The position numbers and the translations under genes are program-made. The notes under the pieces are model-generated. The model was given only the letters and a program-made list of their open reading frames with translations, did not search any database and had not been told where the DNA came from. 64,000 nt of DNA, taken from NCBI RefSeq assembly GCF_963676325.1, contig NZ_OY781099.1, positions 1,116,001 through 1,180,000 on the forward strand. Direction: 5' to 3'. This stretch comes from an uncultured Bacteroides sp. (GTDB lineage: Bacteria; Bacteroidota; Bacteroidia; Bacteroidales; Bacteroidaceae). Below, one piece after another: positions 1 to 8,390 of the stretch (position 1 is the stretch's first letter; every line of letters starts with the position of its first letter).

Positions 1-1608
1 TACTTCCGTATGTATCACAAGCTTTCGGGTATGACCGGTACTGCCGAAACTGAAGCTGGTGAGTTATGGGATATCTATAAATTGGATGTAGTTGTTATTC
101 CTACTAACCGTCCTATTGTCCGCAAAGACTTTAACGACCGCGTATATAAAACCAAACGTGAGAAATATAAAGCTGTAATTGAAGAAATTGAAGCTTTAGT
201 AAATGCCGGACGTCCGGTATTGGTTGGTACTACTTCAGTTGAAATCTCTGAAATGTTGAGCAAGATGCTTACTATGCGTAAGATTGAACACAATGTGTTG
301 AATGCTAAATTACACCAGAAGGAAGCTGATATTGTTGCTCAGGCAGGTTTTAAAGGAACGGTAACTATTGCTACTAACATGGCTGGTCGTGGTACGGATA
401 TTAAACTAAGCCCCGAAGTTAAGGCTGCTGGTGGTTTGGCTATTATCGGTACAGAACGTCACGAATCTCGTCGTGTAGACCGTCAGTTAAGAGGTCGTGC
501 AGGACGTCAGGGTGATCCAGGTTCTTCTGTATTCTTTGTTTCTTTGGAAGATGACTTGATGCGTTTGTTCTCATCAGATCGTATTGCCGGAGTAATGGAT
601 AAGTTAGGATTCAAAGAAGGTGAGATGATTGAACATAAGATGATCTCTAACTCTATTGAACGTGCTCAGAAGAAGGTAGAAGAAAATAACTTCGGTATTC
701 GTAAGCGTTTGCTGGAATATGATGATGTTATGAATAAGCAACGTACTGTTATTTATACGAAACGTCGTCACGCTTTGATGGGTGAACGTATTGGTATGGA
801 TATCGTAAATATGATCTGGGACCGTTGTGCTGATGCTGTTGAAGGCAAGGAATATGAAGATTCCAAGATGGAATTGCTTCAGAACTTCGCTATGGATATT
901 CCTTATACTGAAGAAGAATCACGCGGTACTAAGGTTGAAGCATTAGTTGATCGCACATTTGATGCTGCTATGGCTACCTTCAAACGTAGAACAGAACGTA
1001 TGTCTCTGGTTGCTGATCCGGTTATCAGAAAGGTATACGAAGAGCAAGGTAATCGCTTTGAAAACATTCTTATTCCAATCACTGATGGTACACGCATGTA
1101 TAACATTACATGTAACCTGAAAACAGCTTACAACAATGGAAGTAAAGAAGTAGTTACTGCATACGAAAAACAAATTCTTCTCCATAACATTGACGAAGGC
1201 TGGAAAGAAAACCTTCGTGAATTGGACGAACTGAAACATTCAGTACAGAATGCCAGCTATGAACAAAAAGATCCGTTATTGATCTATAAGCTCGAATCTG
1301 TGACTCTGTTCGACTCAATGGTTGAGAAAATTAATAACCAGACTGTTGCTGCCTTGATGCGTGGTAAGATTCCTTTCCAGGAACCAGAAGAGGTAAAGCA
1401 AGCTGCTCCTGAAGTTCAGCAGGATTATAGCAAATACCGTACTGAGAAAACAGATTTGTCTGATCCTAATCAGCAACAAGCTGCAGAACATGATACTCGT
1501 GAGGTGAAGAAAGAACCAATCCGTGTAGAAAAGACAGTGGGACGTAATGATCCTTGTCCTTGCGGAAGTGGAAAGAAATACAAGAACTGCCACGGACGTG
1601 AAGCGTAA
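1..1608 (+). CDS. secA: Preprotein translocase ATPase SecA, C-terminal part (5' end outside window)
   Basis: SecA is the ATPase that drives secretory proteins through SecYEG. The reading frame is open from base 1, so the ATG at base 10 is internal and about half of the usual ~1,100-residue Bacteroidetes SecA lies upstream. Visible parts are the second nucleotide-binding domain, with [19 protein letters not shown] and the [16 protein letters not shown] helicase motif (bases ~210-530), the helical scaffold, and a C-terminal SEC-C zinc motif C-x-C-x8-C-H in [16 protein letters not shown] near bases 1550-1600. The zinc tail is the usual SecB/ribosome contact. A strong terminator follows directly. 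Identification is secure. Confidence 0.97.
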   Translation, partial: YFRMYHKLSGMTGTAETEAGELWDIYKLDVVVIPTNRPIVRKDFNDRVYKTKREKYKAVIEEIEALVNAGRPVLVGTTSVEISEMLSKMLTMRKIEHNVLNAKLHQKEADIVAQAGFKGTVTIATNMAGRGTDIKLSPEVKAAGGLAIIGTERHESRRVDRQLRGRAGRQGDPGSSVFFVSLEDDLMRLFSSDRIAGVMDKLGFKEGEMIEHKMISNSIERAQKKVEENNFGIRKRLLEYDDVMNKQRTVIYTKRRHALMGERIGMDIVNMIWDRCADAVEGKEYEDSKMELLQNFAMDIPYTEEESRGTKVEALVDRTFDAAMATFKRRTERMSLVADPVIRKVYEEQGNRFENILIPITDGTRMYNITCNLKTAYNNGSKEVVTAYEKQILLHNIDEGWKENLRELDELKHSVQNASYEQKDPLLIYKLESVTLFDSMVEKINNQTVAALMRGKIPFQEPEEVKQAAPEVQQDYSKYRTEKTDLSDPNQQQAAEHDTREVKKEPIRVEKTVGRNDPCPCGSGKKYKNCHGREA

Positions 1609-1625
1609 CAAATAGATTGATATAG

Positions 1626-1668
1626 AATTCCCCGAATAGATTTAGAAATCTTTTCGGGGAATTTTTTT
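1626..1668 (+). terminator. Intrinsic terminator of secA
   Basis: A perfect 10-bp stem, AATTCCCCGA (1626-1635) with TCGGGGAATT (1654-1663), encloses an inner AGATTT/AAATCT stem and runs into seven T residues. It starts 17 bp after the secA stop codon. Confidence 0.9.
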
Positions 1669-1670
1669 AT

Positions 1671-1752
1671 TCCCTTGTACAAAAGAATGCAATCTTCTGT
1701 ACAAGGGAATTATTTCTTCTGTACAAAAGATTGCATTCTTTTGTACAAGATC
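1671..1752. repeat. TGTACA array 1, four sites with 22-bp period
   Basis: Four TGTACA palindromes start at 1676, 1698, 1720 and 1742, each exactly 22 bp after the last. Linkers are related (AAAGAATGCAATCTTC, AGGGAATTATTTCTTC, AAAGATTGCATTCTTT), so units 1-2 and units 3-4 each form a near-perfect inverted repeat able to fold as a hairpin. A second copy of this architecture is at 30057-30128. The function is unknown; it could be a dispersed repeat, an RNA 3'-end structure or a phased protein-binding array. Confidence 0.8.
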
Positions 1753-2177
1753 ATTTAAATTCATGGGCATGCTTTGCTTGCCTGCCGGTTATTCCTTATA
1801 GATATAAGCAGACTAACTCACGCGTTTTCTTATTTGTTAGCAGAGTCAATAATTGCTTATCTCCAAAGTTAGTCGGATTCTTAGTTTTATGTGGTTATAG
1901 AATAGGTGAGGAGCGTACATGAGAGTCTGACTACTTATCTTGTATGGATACAGGTGATAATATGAGAATGTAATAGTCTTGCTATATATAAAAGGCTTTT
2001 TTAAAGCTTTTAGAGGAAGAAATTTTGATGTAATGAGGAAGTATGCTTATGTATCTGAAAGGCAAGGAGAGTGGGTAAAATGCTCTTGCCGTAATTGTAC
2101 AATAGAATATTCAATTGAGATATAAGTAACTCTTTTATGCTTGCAAGCATTCGGAATTAGCCTGTTCAGAGAAAGAA
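1753..2177. other. Intergenic stretch between secA and secG without a convincing gene
   Basis: This gap between convergent secA and secG holds only a 63-codon open frame (1731-1922, plus) that begins inside the repeat array and resembles no family I know. An isolated TTGTACAA palindrome is at 2095-2102. I see no RNA gene. Confidence 0.6.
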
Positions 2178-2211
2178 AAAGAGGCAAGTCATTTACACGA
2201 CTTGCCTCTTT
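2178..2211 (-). terminator. Terminator after secG, bidirectional
   Basis: A perfect 13-bp stem, AAAGAGGCAAGTC (2178-2190) with GACTTGCCTCTTT (2199-2211), is flanked by an A-rich run on the left and T residues on the right. It can end the minus-strand sigma-54 activator/secG operon and stop read-through from the secA side. Confidence 0.88.
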
Positions 2212-2238
2212 TTAATCATATAGATTAAATATTCTTTT

Positions 2239-2652
2239 TTACTTTGCTGGTGTTTGTGCTGGAGTCTTAGCTGGAGTAGCATCAGGAGTACCTGCTGGAG
2301 CAGCGGTTGGTGCAGCAGCTGGAGCTGTTTCTGTTTTAGGAGTTTCAAATCCTGCTGGTGCATTCATTGGATTTGTTTTTTCCTCTTTTTGTGCTTCTTC
2401 CAAAATAGCAGAACCACCTTCACCTGAAGCTTTTGGAACTACATAAGAAGTAAGAATGCTTAGTACTACGATAGCAGCAGCCAATCCCCATGTTGCTTTT
2501 TCAAGGAAGTCGGTTGTTTTACGAACACCCATAATTTGGTTAGAAGAAGAAAATCCGGAAGATAGACCTCCACCTTTTGAGTTTTGTATCAAAACAATAA
2601 AGCATAGTAGTATTGCTGCGATAACAATTAAAATAATTAATAGTAAATACAT
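2239..2652 (-). CDS. secG: Preprotein translocase subunit SecG
   Basis: SecG is the small accessory subunit of the SecYEG channel. Residues 1-20 are one membrane helix, the cytosolic loop carries QNSKGGGLSSGFSSSNQIMG, the hallmark of the family, and a second helix follows at about 52-72 (WGLAAAIVVLSILTSYVV). The remaining ~60 residues are a low-complexity Ala/Pro/Thr tail with APAG and TPAK repeats, longer than in E. coli SecG but usual in Bacteroidetes. It is the last gene of a tight operon (4 bp after the TPR gene) and is followed by a terminator. Confidence 0.95.
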   Translation of the reverse strand: MYLLLIILIVIAAILLCFIVLIQNSKGGGLSSGFSSSNQIMGVRKTTDFLEKATWGLAAAIVVLSILTSYVVPKASGEGGSAILEEAQKEEKTNPMNAPAGFETPKTETAPAAAPTAAPAGTPDATPAKTPAQTPAK

Positions 2653-2656
2653 TTTG

Positions 2657-3433
2657 TTATTTTGATTTAGCGTTAATAATCAATTTTTCCAAAAATCTGA
2701 TTTGGTCTGCAAAGTAAGCATTTTTTTTCGGATATTTCAAACTTAATTTTTTAATTATTTCAAGAGCTTTGGAATATCTTTGTTGTTTAACGTATATTTT
2801 AGCTAAAGTCTCTGTAAAACAACTCTCATCATCTTCATTTTCATCTGTGTTTGTTTCTTCTGAAGGAAGAGATTCTTCGTCTTGCTCTTCAGTAGCCTGT
2901 AACATTATTGCATTGTCGTTTTCAGCCTTTTCAATAAATCCGTCAATTAATTCCTGACCTCGTAATTTAGGAGATAATTGTTCTTCTTTAATGGCTGACT
3001 CTTCCTGATTTTCAGTACTGTCTTCCTTAAGAAGATATGTAGTATAATCGGCTGACATATCAAATTTAATCTTTGTAGGAAGGGGCTCTTCTGGCAAAGA
3101 TGAAAGAAATGAATCAATAAGTGACAGCGTGCGGTCTAAATTAGGCTCATCTTTTGCTGATGAAGAGAACTCTTCTTTCTTCTTAGACTCAATGGTAAAT
3201 TTATTTCCCTCAATTATGTAGAAAAGAACCTGCCGGTCGGCCACATAAAGAGCTGCTTTACGTAATTCTTGTCCAAAAGTAATATCGTGAAGCAAATATA
3301 AGTTCTTCAGATAAAGCAATCGGGCAGACTGAAAATACGGATAGCGTGCCAGCAGAGCTCTTAGCTCGTAAAGCGTATCTCTGTCAAGATTCTCTGGATG
3401 AGAAATCCATTGTTGCAGGTGTTGAGCATTCAT
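2657..3433 (-). CDS. TPR-type protein of the LptE-SecG operon, function unknown
   Basis: This soluble 258-residue protein has no signal peptide. Residues 1-95 are helical and rich in Leu/Tyr (TLYELRALLARYPYFQSARLLYLKNL). The middle (about 130-210) is acidic and Glu-rich, probably disordered. The end has one clear tetratricopeptide-like hairpin, ETLAKIYVKQQRYSKALEIIK followed by LSLKYPKKNAYFADQIRFLEKLI. It sits 5 bp after lptE and 4 bp before secG, so it is probably co-translated with envelope-biogenesis genes. I do not know a demonstrated function. Confidence 0.85.
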   Translation of the reverse strand: MNAQHLQQWISHPENLDRDTLYELRALLARYPYFQSARLLYLKNLYLLHDITFGQELRKAALYVADRQVLFYIIEGNKFTIESKKKEEFSSSAKDEPNLDRTLSLIDSFLSSLPEEPLPTKIKFDMSADYTTYLLKEDSTENQEESAIKEEQLSPKLRGQELIDGFIEKAENDNAIMLQATEEQDEESLPSEETNTDENEDDESCFTETLAKIYVKQQRYSKALEIIKKLSLKYPKKNAYFADQIRFLEKLIINAKSK

Positions 3434-3438
3434 TGAAG

Positions 3439-3960
3439 TTACCAGTTTGCTACCGTTGCGTTGAATACTTGTTCTGTTATTTCTTTTGTCATCTCAGTAA
3501 TCAACTGGTCTTGTACAGCTGTCAGCATTTGGCTTGAATTATAATTCCGGAATGCTGAAAATTGTTGCTCAAAATCTTTAGAATGATCGGCATTATTCAC
3601 AAAGCGTACATTTACAGTGATACGAAGTTCCGTTTCTGATGCATATCCATCAGCCTTCACTGCTTTATTTAATTGTTGATAACCGGTAATTTCACCTTCT
3701 ATATTCATATCACCAGAACGGGGAACCAGACGGAGACGTGTCTGGCGGATAAAGATATCTTTCAGATCGTCATTGAACTTAGTTCCCAAAGGAGCATACA
3801 CATAGTCGGACTTAATTGGGAAATCAGCAATACTTATAGTCTTCGTTTTATCATAGTTAATCGAAGCACCATTAAACTTATATGATACTTTGCATGAATT
3901 CATTAACAATAGCAATGAAAGCAGAGCTAATAGTTGTTTCGATTTAATTTTCCAATCCAT
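3439..3960 (-). CDS. lptE: LptE-family lipopolysaccharide-assembly lipoprotein
   Basis: The protein is a 173-residue outer-membrane lipoprotein. A hydrophobic signal ends in LLLLMNSC, with Cys23 as the lipidated residue. The mature part begins VSYKFNGASINYDKTKTISIADFP, the opening strand typical of Bacteroidetes LptE, then the FNDDLKDIF and RLRLVPRSGDMNIEGEITGY blocks. LptE plugs the LptD barrel that inserts LPS in the outer membrane. The gene overlaps the preceding sigma-54 activator gene by 17 bp, which suggests translational coupling. Sequence similarity to proteobacterial LptE is low, so the family call rests on the Bacteroidetes pattern. Confidence 0.85.
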   Translation of the reverse strand: MDWKIKSKQLLALLSLLLLMNSCKVSYKFNGASINYDKTKTISIADFPIKSDYVYAPLGTKFNDDLKDIFIRQTRLRLVPRSGDMNIEGEITGYQQLNKAVKADGYASETELRITVNVRFVNNADHSKDFEQQFSAFRNYNSSQMLTAVQDQLITEMTKEITEQVFNATVANW

Positions 3961-5158
3961 ATTCTTTTATTTTTCTATATAGTGTACGCTCAGAGATATT
4001 CAAATCTTTGGCTGCATTTTTACGCTTTCCGTGATGTTTATCGAGTGCTTTTCTAATCATTTCTTTTTCAAGATCGTCTAGAGAAAGAGATTCTTCTACA
4101 TATTCTTCTGTGTCCTGAATGTCGTCCTCTGTCTGAATGGGTAGCTGTGATGCTACATTTGATGCAGGAATATTAATAGTAGGCACATTGTTCACTACTG
4201 TTGGAGTAGCAACAGATTGTGTCTTATCGTTCATAATATCATGCACCAGCTTTTTTAGTTCTGTAACATCTTGTCTCATATCAAACAGTACCTGATAAAG
4301 AATCTCCCGCTCACTCTCGAAAGTCTTGTTTTGTTTGGCTCCAAAAAGCATTGGTAATCTTTCTCCTTGTTGCTGGGGTAGATATGTATGTAGAATGGCA
4401 GGAGTAATCTCCCTGTTTGTTTCAATGATTGATATCTGTTCAGTAATGTTCTTTAGTTGGCGGACATTTCCCGGCCATGGATATGTTGCCAATACTCTTT
4501 TTGCATCTTCAGTTAACTGAATGGCGGGCATCCGATACTTCTCTGCAAAGTCTGAAGCAAATTTGCGGAATAAAAGTACAATATCTTCAGGACGTTCTCG
4601 CAAAGGAGGAATCTGTACGGGAACAGTATTTAATCTGTAATAAAGGTCTTCCCTGAATTTACCTGTTGAGATAGCTTCGTGCAAGTTCACATTTGTTGCC
4701 GCAACAATGCGCACATCTGTTTTTTGTACTTTTGATGAGCCAACTTTGATAAATTCACCACTTTCCAATACCCGCAGCAAACGTGCCTGAGTAGGAAGGG
4801 GGAGTTCTCCAACTTCGTCAAGAAAGATAGTTCCGCCATCGGCTTCTCCAAAATAACCTTTACGTTCGCCAATAGCTCCTGTAAATGCCCCTTTTTCGTG
4901 ACCGAAAAGTTCAGAGTCAATAGTTCCTTCAGGAATAGCTCCGCAGTTTACTGCAATATATTGTCCGTGTTTGCGTCGGCTGTACTGATGTATAATTTGA
5001 GGAAAACTTTCCTTACCAACACCACTTTCTCCAGTGATCAATACGGATAAGTCGGTAGGAGCTACTTGTATAGCAATATCGATTGCTCTGTTCAGTGTTT
5101 CCGTGTTTCCGATAATGCCGAATCGTTGCTTTACTTGTTGAATCTCAGATCTAGTCAT
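3944..5158 (-). CDS. Sigma-54-dependent transcriptional activator without receiver domain
   Basis: This bacterial enhancer-binding protein remodels RNA polymerase carrying sigma-54. The AAA+ domain starts almost at the N-terminus: Walker A GESGVGKE at residues 43-50, the sigma-54-contacting GAFTGA at 90-95, Walker B with Asp114-Glu115 in IFLDEVGE, and the RLNTVPV / PPLRERPEDI sensor region. A Fis-type helix-turn-helix (KRKNAAKDLNISERTLYRKIKEYG) ends the protein. There is no response-regulator or GAF domain, so its activity must be controlled otherwise. It heads the operon with lptE, the TPR gene and secG. Confidence 0.93.
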   Translation of the reverse strand: MTRSEIQQVKQRFGIIGNTETLNRAIDIAIQVAPTDLSVLITGESGVGKESFPQIIHQYSRRKHGQYIAVNCGAIPEGTIDSELFGHEKGAFTGAIGERKGYFGEADGGTIFLDEVGELPLPTQARLLRVLESGEFIKVGSSKVQKTDVRIVAATNVNLHEAISTGKFREDLYYRLNTVPVQIPPLRERPEDIVLLFRKFASDFAEKYRMPAIQLTEDAKRVLATYPWPGNVRQLKNITEQISIIETNREITPAILHTYLPQQQGERLPMLFGAKQNKTFESEREILYQVLFDMRQDVTELKKLVHDIMNDKTQSVATPTVVNNVPTINIPASNVASQLPIQTEDDIQDTEEYVEESLSLDDLEKEMIRKALDKHHGKRKNAAKDLNISERTLYRKIKEYGLEN

Positions 5159-5176
5159 ATTCCTTTAATTATATGA

Positions 5177-5184
5177 CAAAATTA
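5177..5184 (-). promoter_or_regulatory. -7 box for the sigma-54 activator/lptE/secG operon
   Basis: TAATTTTG on the minus strand matches the Bacteroidetes -7 consensus TAnnTTTG and lies 18 bp upstream of the start codon at 5158, so transcription should begin with a very short leader. Confidence 0.65.
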
Positions 5185-5229
5185 CAAATTTGTTTCGACA
5201 GAACAAGCAAATTTGGCAGAAATAAGGTT

Positions 5230-5275
5230 AAAAAAAGAATGGCGGATAATGCTTATTCAGCACCATTCGCCATTT
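5230..5275 (-). terminator. Terminator of the inositol-lipid operon
   Basis: An AATGGCG/CGCCATT stem (5238-5244 with 5268-5274) is followed on the minus strand by seven T residues. It lies just past the stop codon of the inositol-phosphate synthase gene. Confidence 0.75.
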
Positions 5276-5295
5276 CTATATTATCGTATAAAATA

Positions 5296-6594
5296 TTAAT
5301 CTACAGATCCGTCAACTTCGTATCCACCCATTTCGCGAAGATTGTTCTTTAATATTGCGAACTGTTCAAATAGGTCGTGAACTGGCTTGTGTTCGAAGTC
5401 GTGCATTGGGCTCTTCAAATAGAAAGATAACCAGTCTTGAATTCCGTAACGTCCTGCACGTTTAGCAAGATCAGAGAAAAGAACCAGGTCAAGCAATAGT
5501 GGAGCAGCAAGAATTGAGTCTTTGCATAAGAAATCCACTTTAATTTGCATAGGGTAATTCATCCATCCGAAGATATCAATGTTGTCCCATCCTTCTTTAT
5601 CGTCGTTGCGAGGAGGATAATAGTTAATACGTACTTTGTGGAAGATGTCGCTGTAAAGTTCAGGATGTTCTTTACCGTCAAGAATTGTTTCAATAACAGA
5701 AAGCTTACTAACTTCCTTAGTCTTGAAAGAATCCGGATCATCCAATACTTCACCGTCTCTGTTTCCTAAGATGTTTGTTGAGAACCATCCGCGTAGTCCT
5801 AACATACGAGTCTTCAACATTGGAGCAAGAACGGTTTTCATCATTGTTTGTCCAGTCTTGAAGTCTTTTCCTGCTATCGGTGCATTTGTTTTCTTAGCGA
5901 ATTCCCACATTGCAGGAGAATCAACACATAAGTTTGGTGCACCCATGATGAATGGGCATCCTTCTGCAATAGCTGCATAAGCATAACACATACTTGGAGC
6001 AATCTTTTCTGTATTGTTTTCTTTCATTGCTTTTTCTAAAGCAGCAAGGCTCATATGCTCATCACTCAATGGAAGATATACTTCAGTACTTGCAGCCCAG
6101 ATAATAACAATACGTTCGCAGTTGTTTGCAGCTTTAAAGTTGCGGATATCGGCACGAAGCTGTTCAGCTAAATCCCAGCGTGAAGCTCCTTCTTTTACGT
6201 GTGTACCATGTAAACGTTTAACGAAGTTTTGATCAAATACGGCAGGCATTGGTTTGATTGCTTCCAATTCCTCTTTTACCGGGTTGATGTCTTTTTCTCT
6301 TAATACTTCAGCGTGAATAGCTGATTCATAAGCATTATCGGCAAAAATATCCCATGCGCCAAAAACGATGTCATTTAAATTAGTTAAAGGAACTACTTCA
6401 TTAATCTTTTTATATTGCTTGTCTTTTCCTTTACCTACACGCATGGTTGCTAATTGTGTAAGTGAACCTACAGGTTGAGCCAACCCTTTGCGAGCCATTA
6501 ATGTACCTACCATAAAGGTAGAAGTAACAGCTCCTAAACCTACACATAATACTCCTAGTTTCCCAGTTGCCGGTTTTACATTTACATTTTCCAT
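5296..6594 (-). CDS. Myo-inositol-1-phosphate synthase
   Basis: This NAD-dependent enzyme isomerises glucose 6-phosphate to L-myo-inositol 1-phosphate (inositol 3-phosphate). The Rossmann fingerprint GLGAVTST is at residues 19-26, and later blocks typical of the family are INPVKEELEA, IWAASTEVYLP, FIMGAPN, AGKDFKTGQTMMKT and STNILGNRDGEVL. The 432-residue length fits the bacterial/archaeal type. It is the last gene of the minus-strand operon and supplies the head group for the lipid enzymes encoded just upstream, the same arrangement as the Bacteroides thetaiotaomicron inositol-lipid cluster (from memory, around BT_1522-BT_1526). Confidence 0.95.
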   Translation of the reverse strand: MENVNVKPATGKLGVLCVGLGAVTSTFMVGTLMARKGLAQPVGSLTQLATMRVGKGKDKQYKKINEVVPLTNLNDIVFGAWDIFADNAYESAIHAEVLREKDINPVKEELEAIKPMPAVFDQNFVKRLHGTHVKEGASRWDLAEQLRADIRNFKAANNCERIVIIWAASTEVYLPLSDEHMSLAALEKAMKENNTEKIAPSMCYAYAAIAEGCPFIMGAPNLCVDSPAMWEFAKKTNAPIAGKDFKTGQTMMKTVLAPMLKTRMLGLRGWFSTNILGNRDGEVLDDPDSFKTKEVSKLSVIETILDGKEHPELYSDIFHKVRINYYPPRNDDKEGWDNIDIFGWMNYPMQIKVDFLCKDSILAAPLLLDLVLFSDLAKRAGRYGIQDWLSFYLKSPMHDFEHKPVHDLFEQFAILKNNLREMGGYEVDGSVD

Positions 6595-6651
6595 AATTAA
6601 AATTCTTTTATAGCTTAATGGCTATTTGTTATTCTATTTTAAGTTTTAAAT

Positions 6652-7368
6652 TTATAAAATATCAAGTAATTGCACTAAATCAGTAATAATAGCATCAGGA
6701 ACAGAATCATCTGTTTCTTCACCCCATCCATCTCCTTTTAGCCAGATTGTTTGACAGCCTGCAGCTTTTGCAGGAATAATATCTTTTGAAAAAGAATCGC
6801 CAATAACAACCGTCTCGTGTGCTTCAATTCCGAGCTCACGAACACCTAAGGTAAAAATAGCCGGATCAGGCTTTCTAACCCCTACTACTGCTGATTCAAT
6901 TACACTGTTAAAACTACAAAGTAAACCAAAGTTTTCCAGCACTTTATTAATGTTTCCGTAAAAGTTTGAAACAAGAGTTAAATTATATTTATTAGATAGC
7001 TTATTGACTACAAAAAGAGACTTATTGACCACTCCTTTAGCAAAGTCATAACAACCTTTTGCTATCTCTTCAGGGTACTTATTGGTTTCATCAGAATCAG
7101 ACAAAAGCTTTTGCTGAATAAGATATTCAATCTGAATTTTTGCTTTAATAAGTAACACATCATAAAAATCATGCGAAGGTTGAACTAGTGGCTGTAATGC
7201 CAATGTCCGTTCGCCATGAACATATGCTTTCTTGAAATCTTCTTTGCTTACGGGAATATTTAATTCTTTGTACCTGGTCCATAAAACCTCAGCCCAATGT
7301 TTCCCGTTAGTGTCAATTGTGCCACCGTAGTCGAATATAATTCCTTTTATATCAGTAAATTGTTTCAT
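6652..7368 (-). CDS. HAD-superfamily hydrolase, candidate inositol-phospholipid phosphatase
   Basis: A 238-residue HAD protein. Motif I is IIFDYGGTIDT with nucleophile Asp13; motif II is LTLVSNFYG; the motif III lysine is in VVGVRKPDP; motif IV is VIGDSFSKDI. The usual general-acid Asp at position +2 after the nucleophile is Gly15, as in the FDLGGT-type HAD subset. The gene overlaps the flippase-like gene by 4 bp and precedes the inositol-phosphate synthase gene. By position it corresponds to the phosphatase proposed to convert a phosphoinositol-phosphate lipid into the inositol lipid in Bacteroides. That role is inference from context. Confidence 0.85.
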   Translation of the reverse strand: MKQFTDIKGIIFDYGGTIDTNGKHWAEVLWTRYKELNIPVSKEDFKKAYVHGERTLALQPLVQPSHDFYDVLLIKAKIQIEYLIQQKLLSDSDETNKYPEEIAKGCYDFAKGVVNKSLFVVNKLSNKYNLTLVSNFYGNINKVLENFGLLCSFNSVIESAVVGVRKPDPAIFTLGVRELGIEAHETVVIGDSFSKDIIPAKAAGCQTIWLKGDGWGEETDDSVPDAIITDLVQLLDIL

Positions 7369-8378
7369 ATATTATTTTTGTTGGAGACTGATTCTTTTTT
7401 ATTTCCCACTTTCATAAGCATCATGCCTATACCAATCCATATAAGTTCTCTCATTCTGATTATCAGACCGGTGTAAATACCAAAAGCTCCTGTTAACGCT
7501 AATCCTCCTGTTGCAAGAGCAAATCCTCCTTCTCTTACACCAAGTTGCATGGGTAAGAAGAAAAAAAGATTGGATAAGAGACTGGTAAAGGCCATTATAA
7601 GAATACATGTCAGGAAATTAACATCTGGTGTAAGAATTCTCAGAATGAGAAAAACTTCCAGACATCCTATTATTCTAGTCGTAAATTCCAGACATAACGA
7701 GGCATAAAAGGTTTTTTTTCTTTGTTTGTGCAATTCTGCAATTTGATTATCAATTAGTTCCAGAGTTTCTTTTTTCTCTTCAGCAAAACGGATTGCCCAT
7801 TTTTTCAAAAAAGGTATTTTCGTACATAAGCGAAGCGCCTTGACTGCCATTCCGTTTTTATATCCTCTGGAGAATAAATAGATAAAGAACAGACAAAAGG
7901 TTCCTGCAAAAGTCAGCATAATTCCTGTTCCCAGGTTCATGGGGTATAATAAAATAAAAAGAAATATGGACGAAAGCCAAAAACAAAAATGAGCAAAAAT
8001 ATGCATCATTATATATAGGATAACTGAGGATGTGGCTTTACTTACTCCTACATATGGCGTTAGTTCCATAACACGATAAGGCTCACCACCCATGAAGCCA
8101 AATGGTGTGGCATAATTAAGTGCAAATCCTGTGATTGTGAACTTATATACTTTTAGAAAAGGAACATGATTTTTTTCGTTGTCGTGAATAATCATATACC
8201 ATGATAATGCATTAATCAGGTAGATAAACACCCATAAAAGAATAACTATCGGAAACAAGAATCCAGCTCTTTTTAAATTATCCAGAAGTTCATCATACTT
8301 CATGTCAAAAGTAAAGAGCATTATAATAATGGCAATGACTCCGATTAAAAGGAATATGTTACGATAGCTGTTTTTCAC
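7365..8378 (-). CDS. Flippase-like membrane protein (lysylphosphatidylglycerol synthase TM-domain family)
   Basis: A 337-residue integral membrane protein with about eight hydrophobic segments. It carries the family's conserved central block, ALNYATPFGFMGGEPYRVMEL, and a C-terminal LPMQLGVREGGFALATGGLALTGAFG block, as in the UPF0104/TIGR00374 family. It lacks the cytosolic catalytic domain of MprF. Members of this family often sit in lipid and glycolipid clusters and are thought to move lipids across the inner membrane. Between the CDP-alcohol phosphotransferase and HAD genes, the likely cargo is the inositol lipid or its precursor. Confidence 0.85.
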   Translation of the reverse strand: MKNSYRNIFLLIGVIAIIIMLFTFDMKYDELLDNLKRAGFLFPIVILLWVFIYLINALSWYMIIHDNEKNHVPFLKVYKFTITGFALNYATPFGFMGGEPYRVMELTPYVGVSKATSSVILYIMMHIFAHFCFWLSSIFLFILLYPMNLGTGIMLTFAGTFCLFFIYLFSRGYKNGMAVKALRLCTKIPFLKKWAIRFAEEKKETLELIDNQIAELHKQRKKTFYASLCLEFTTRIIGCLEVFLILRILTPDVNFLTCILIMAFTSLLSNLFFFLPMQLGVREGGFALATGGLALTGAFGIYTGLIIRMRELIWIGIGMMLMKVGNKKESVSNKNNI

Positions 8379-8390
8379 AATAATAAATAG

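Noticed and set aside
1676..1747. CRISPR array reading of the regularly spaced repeats
   Set aside because: Repeat units are 6-8 bp palindromes with 22-bp period and related linkers, too short and too similar for repeat-spacer structure, and no cas genes are present in the window.
1731..1922. 63-codon plus-strand ORF between secA and secG
   Set aside because: It starts inside the TGTACA repeat array, has no recognisable domain, no ribosome site and no promoter box; composition looks non-coding.
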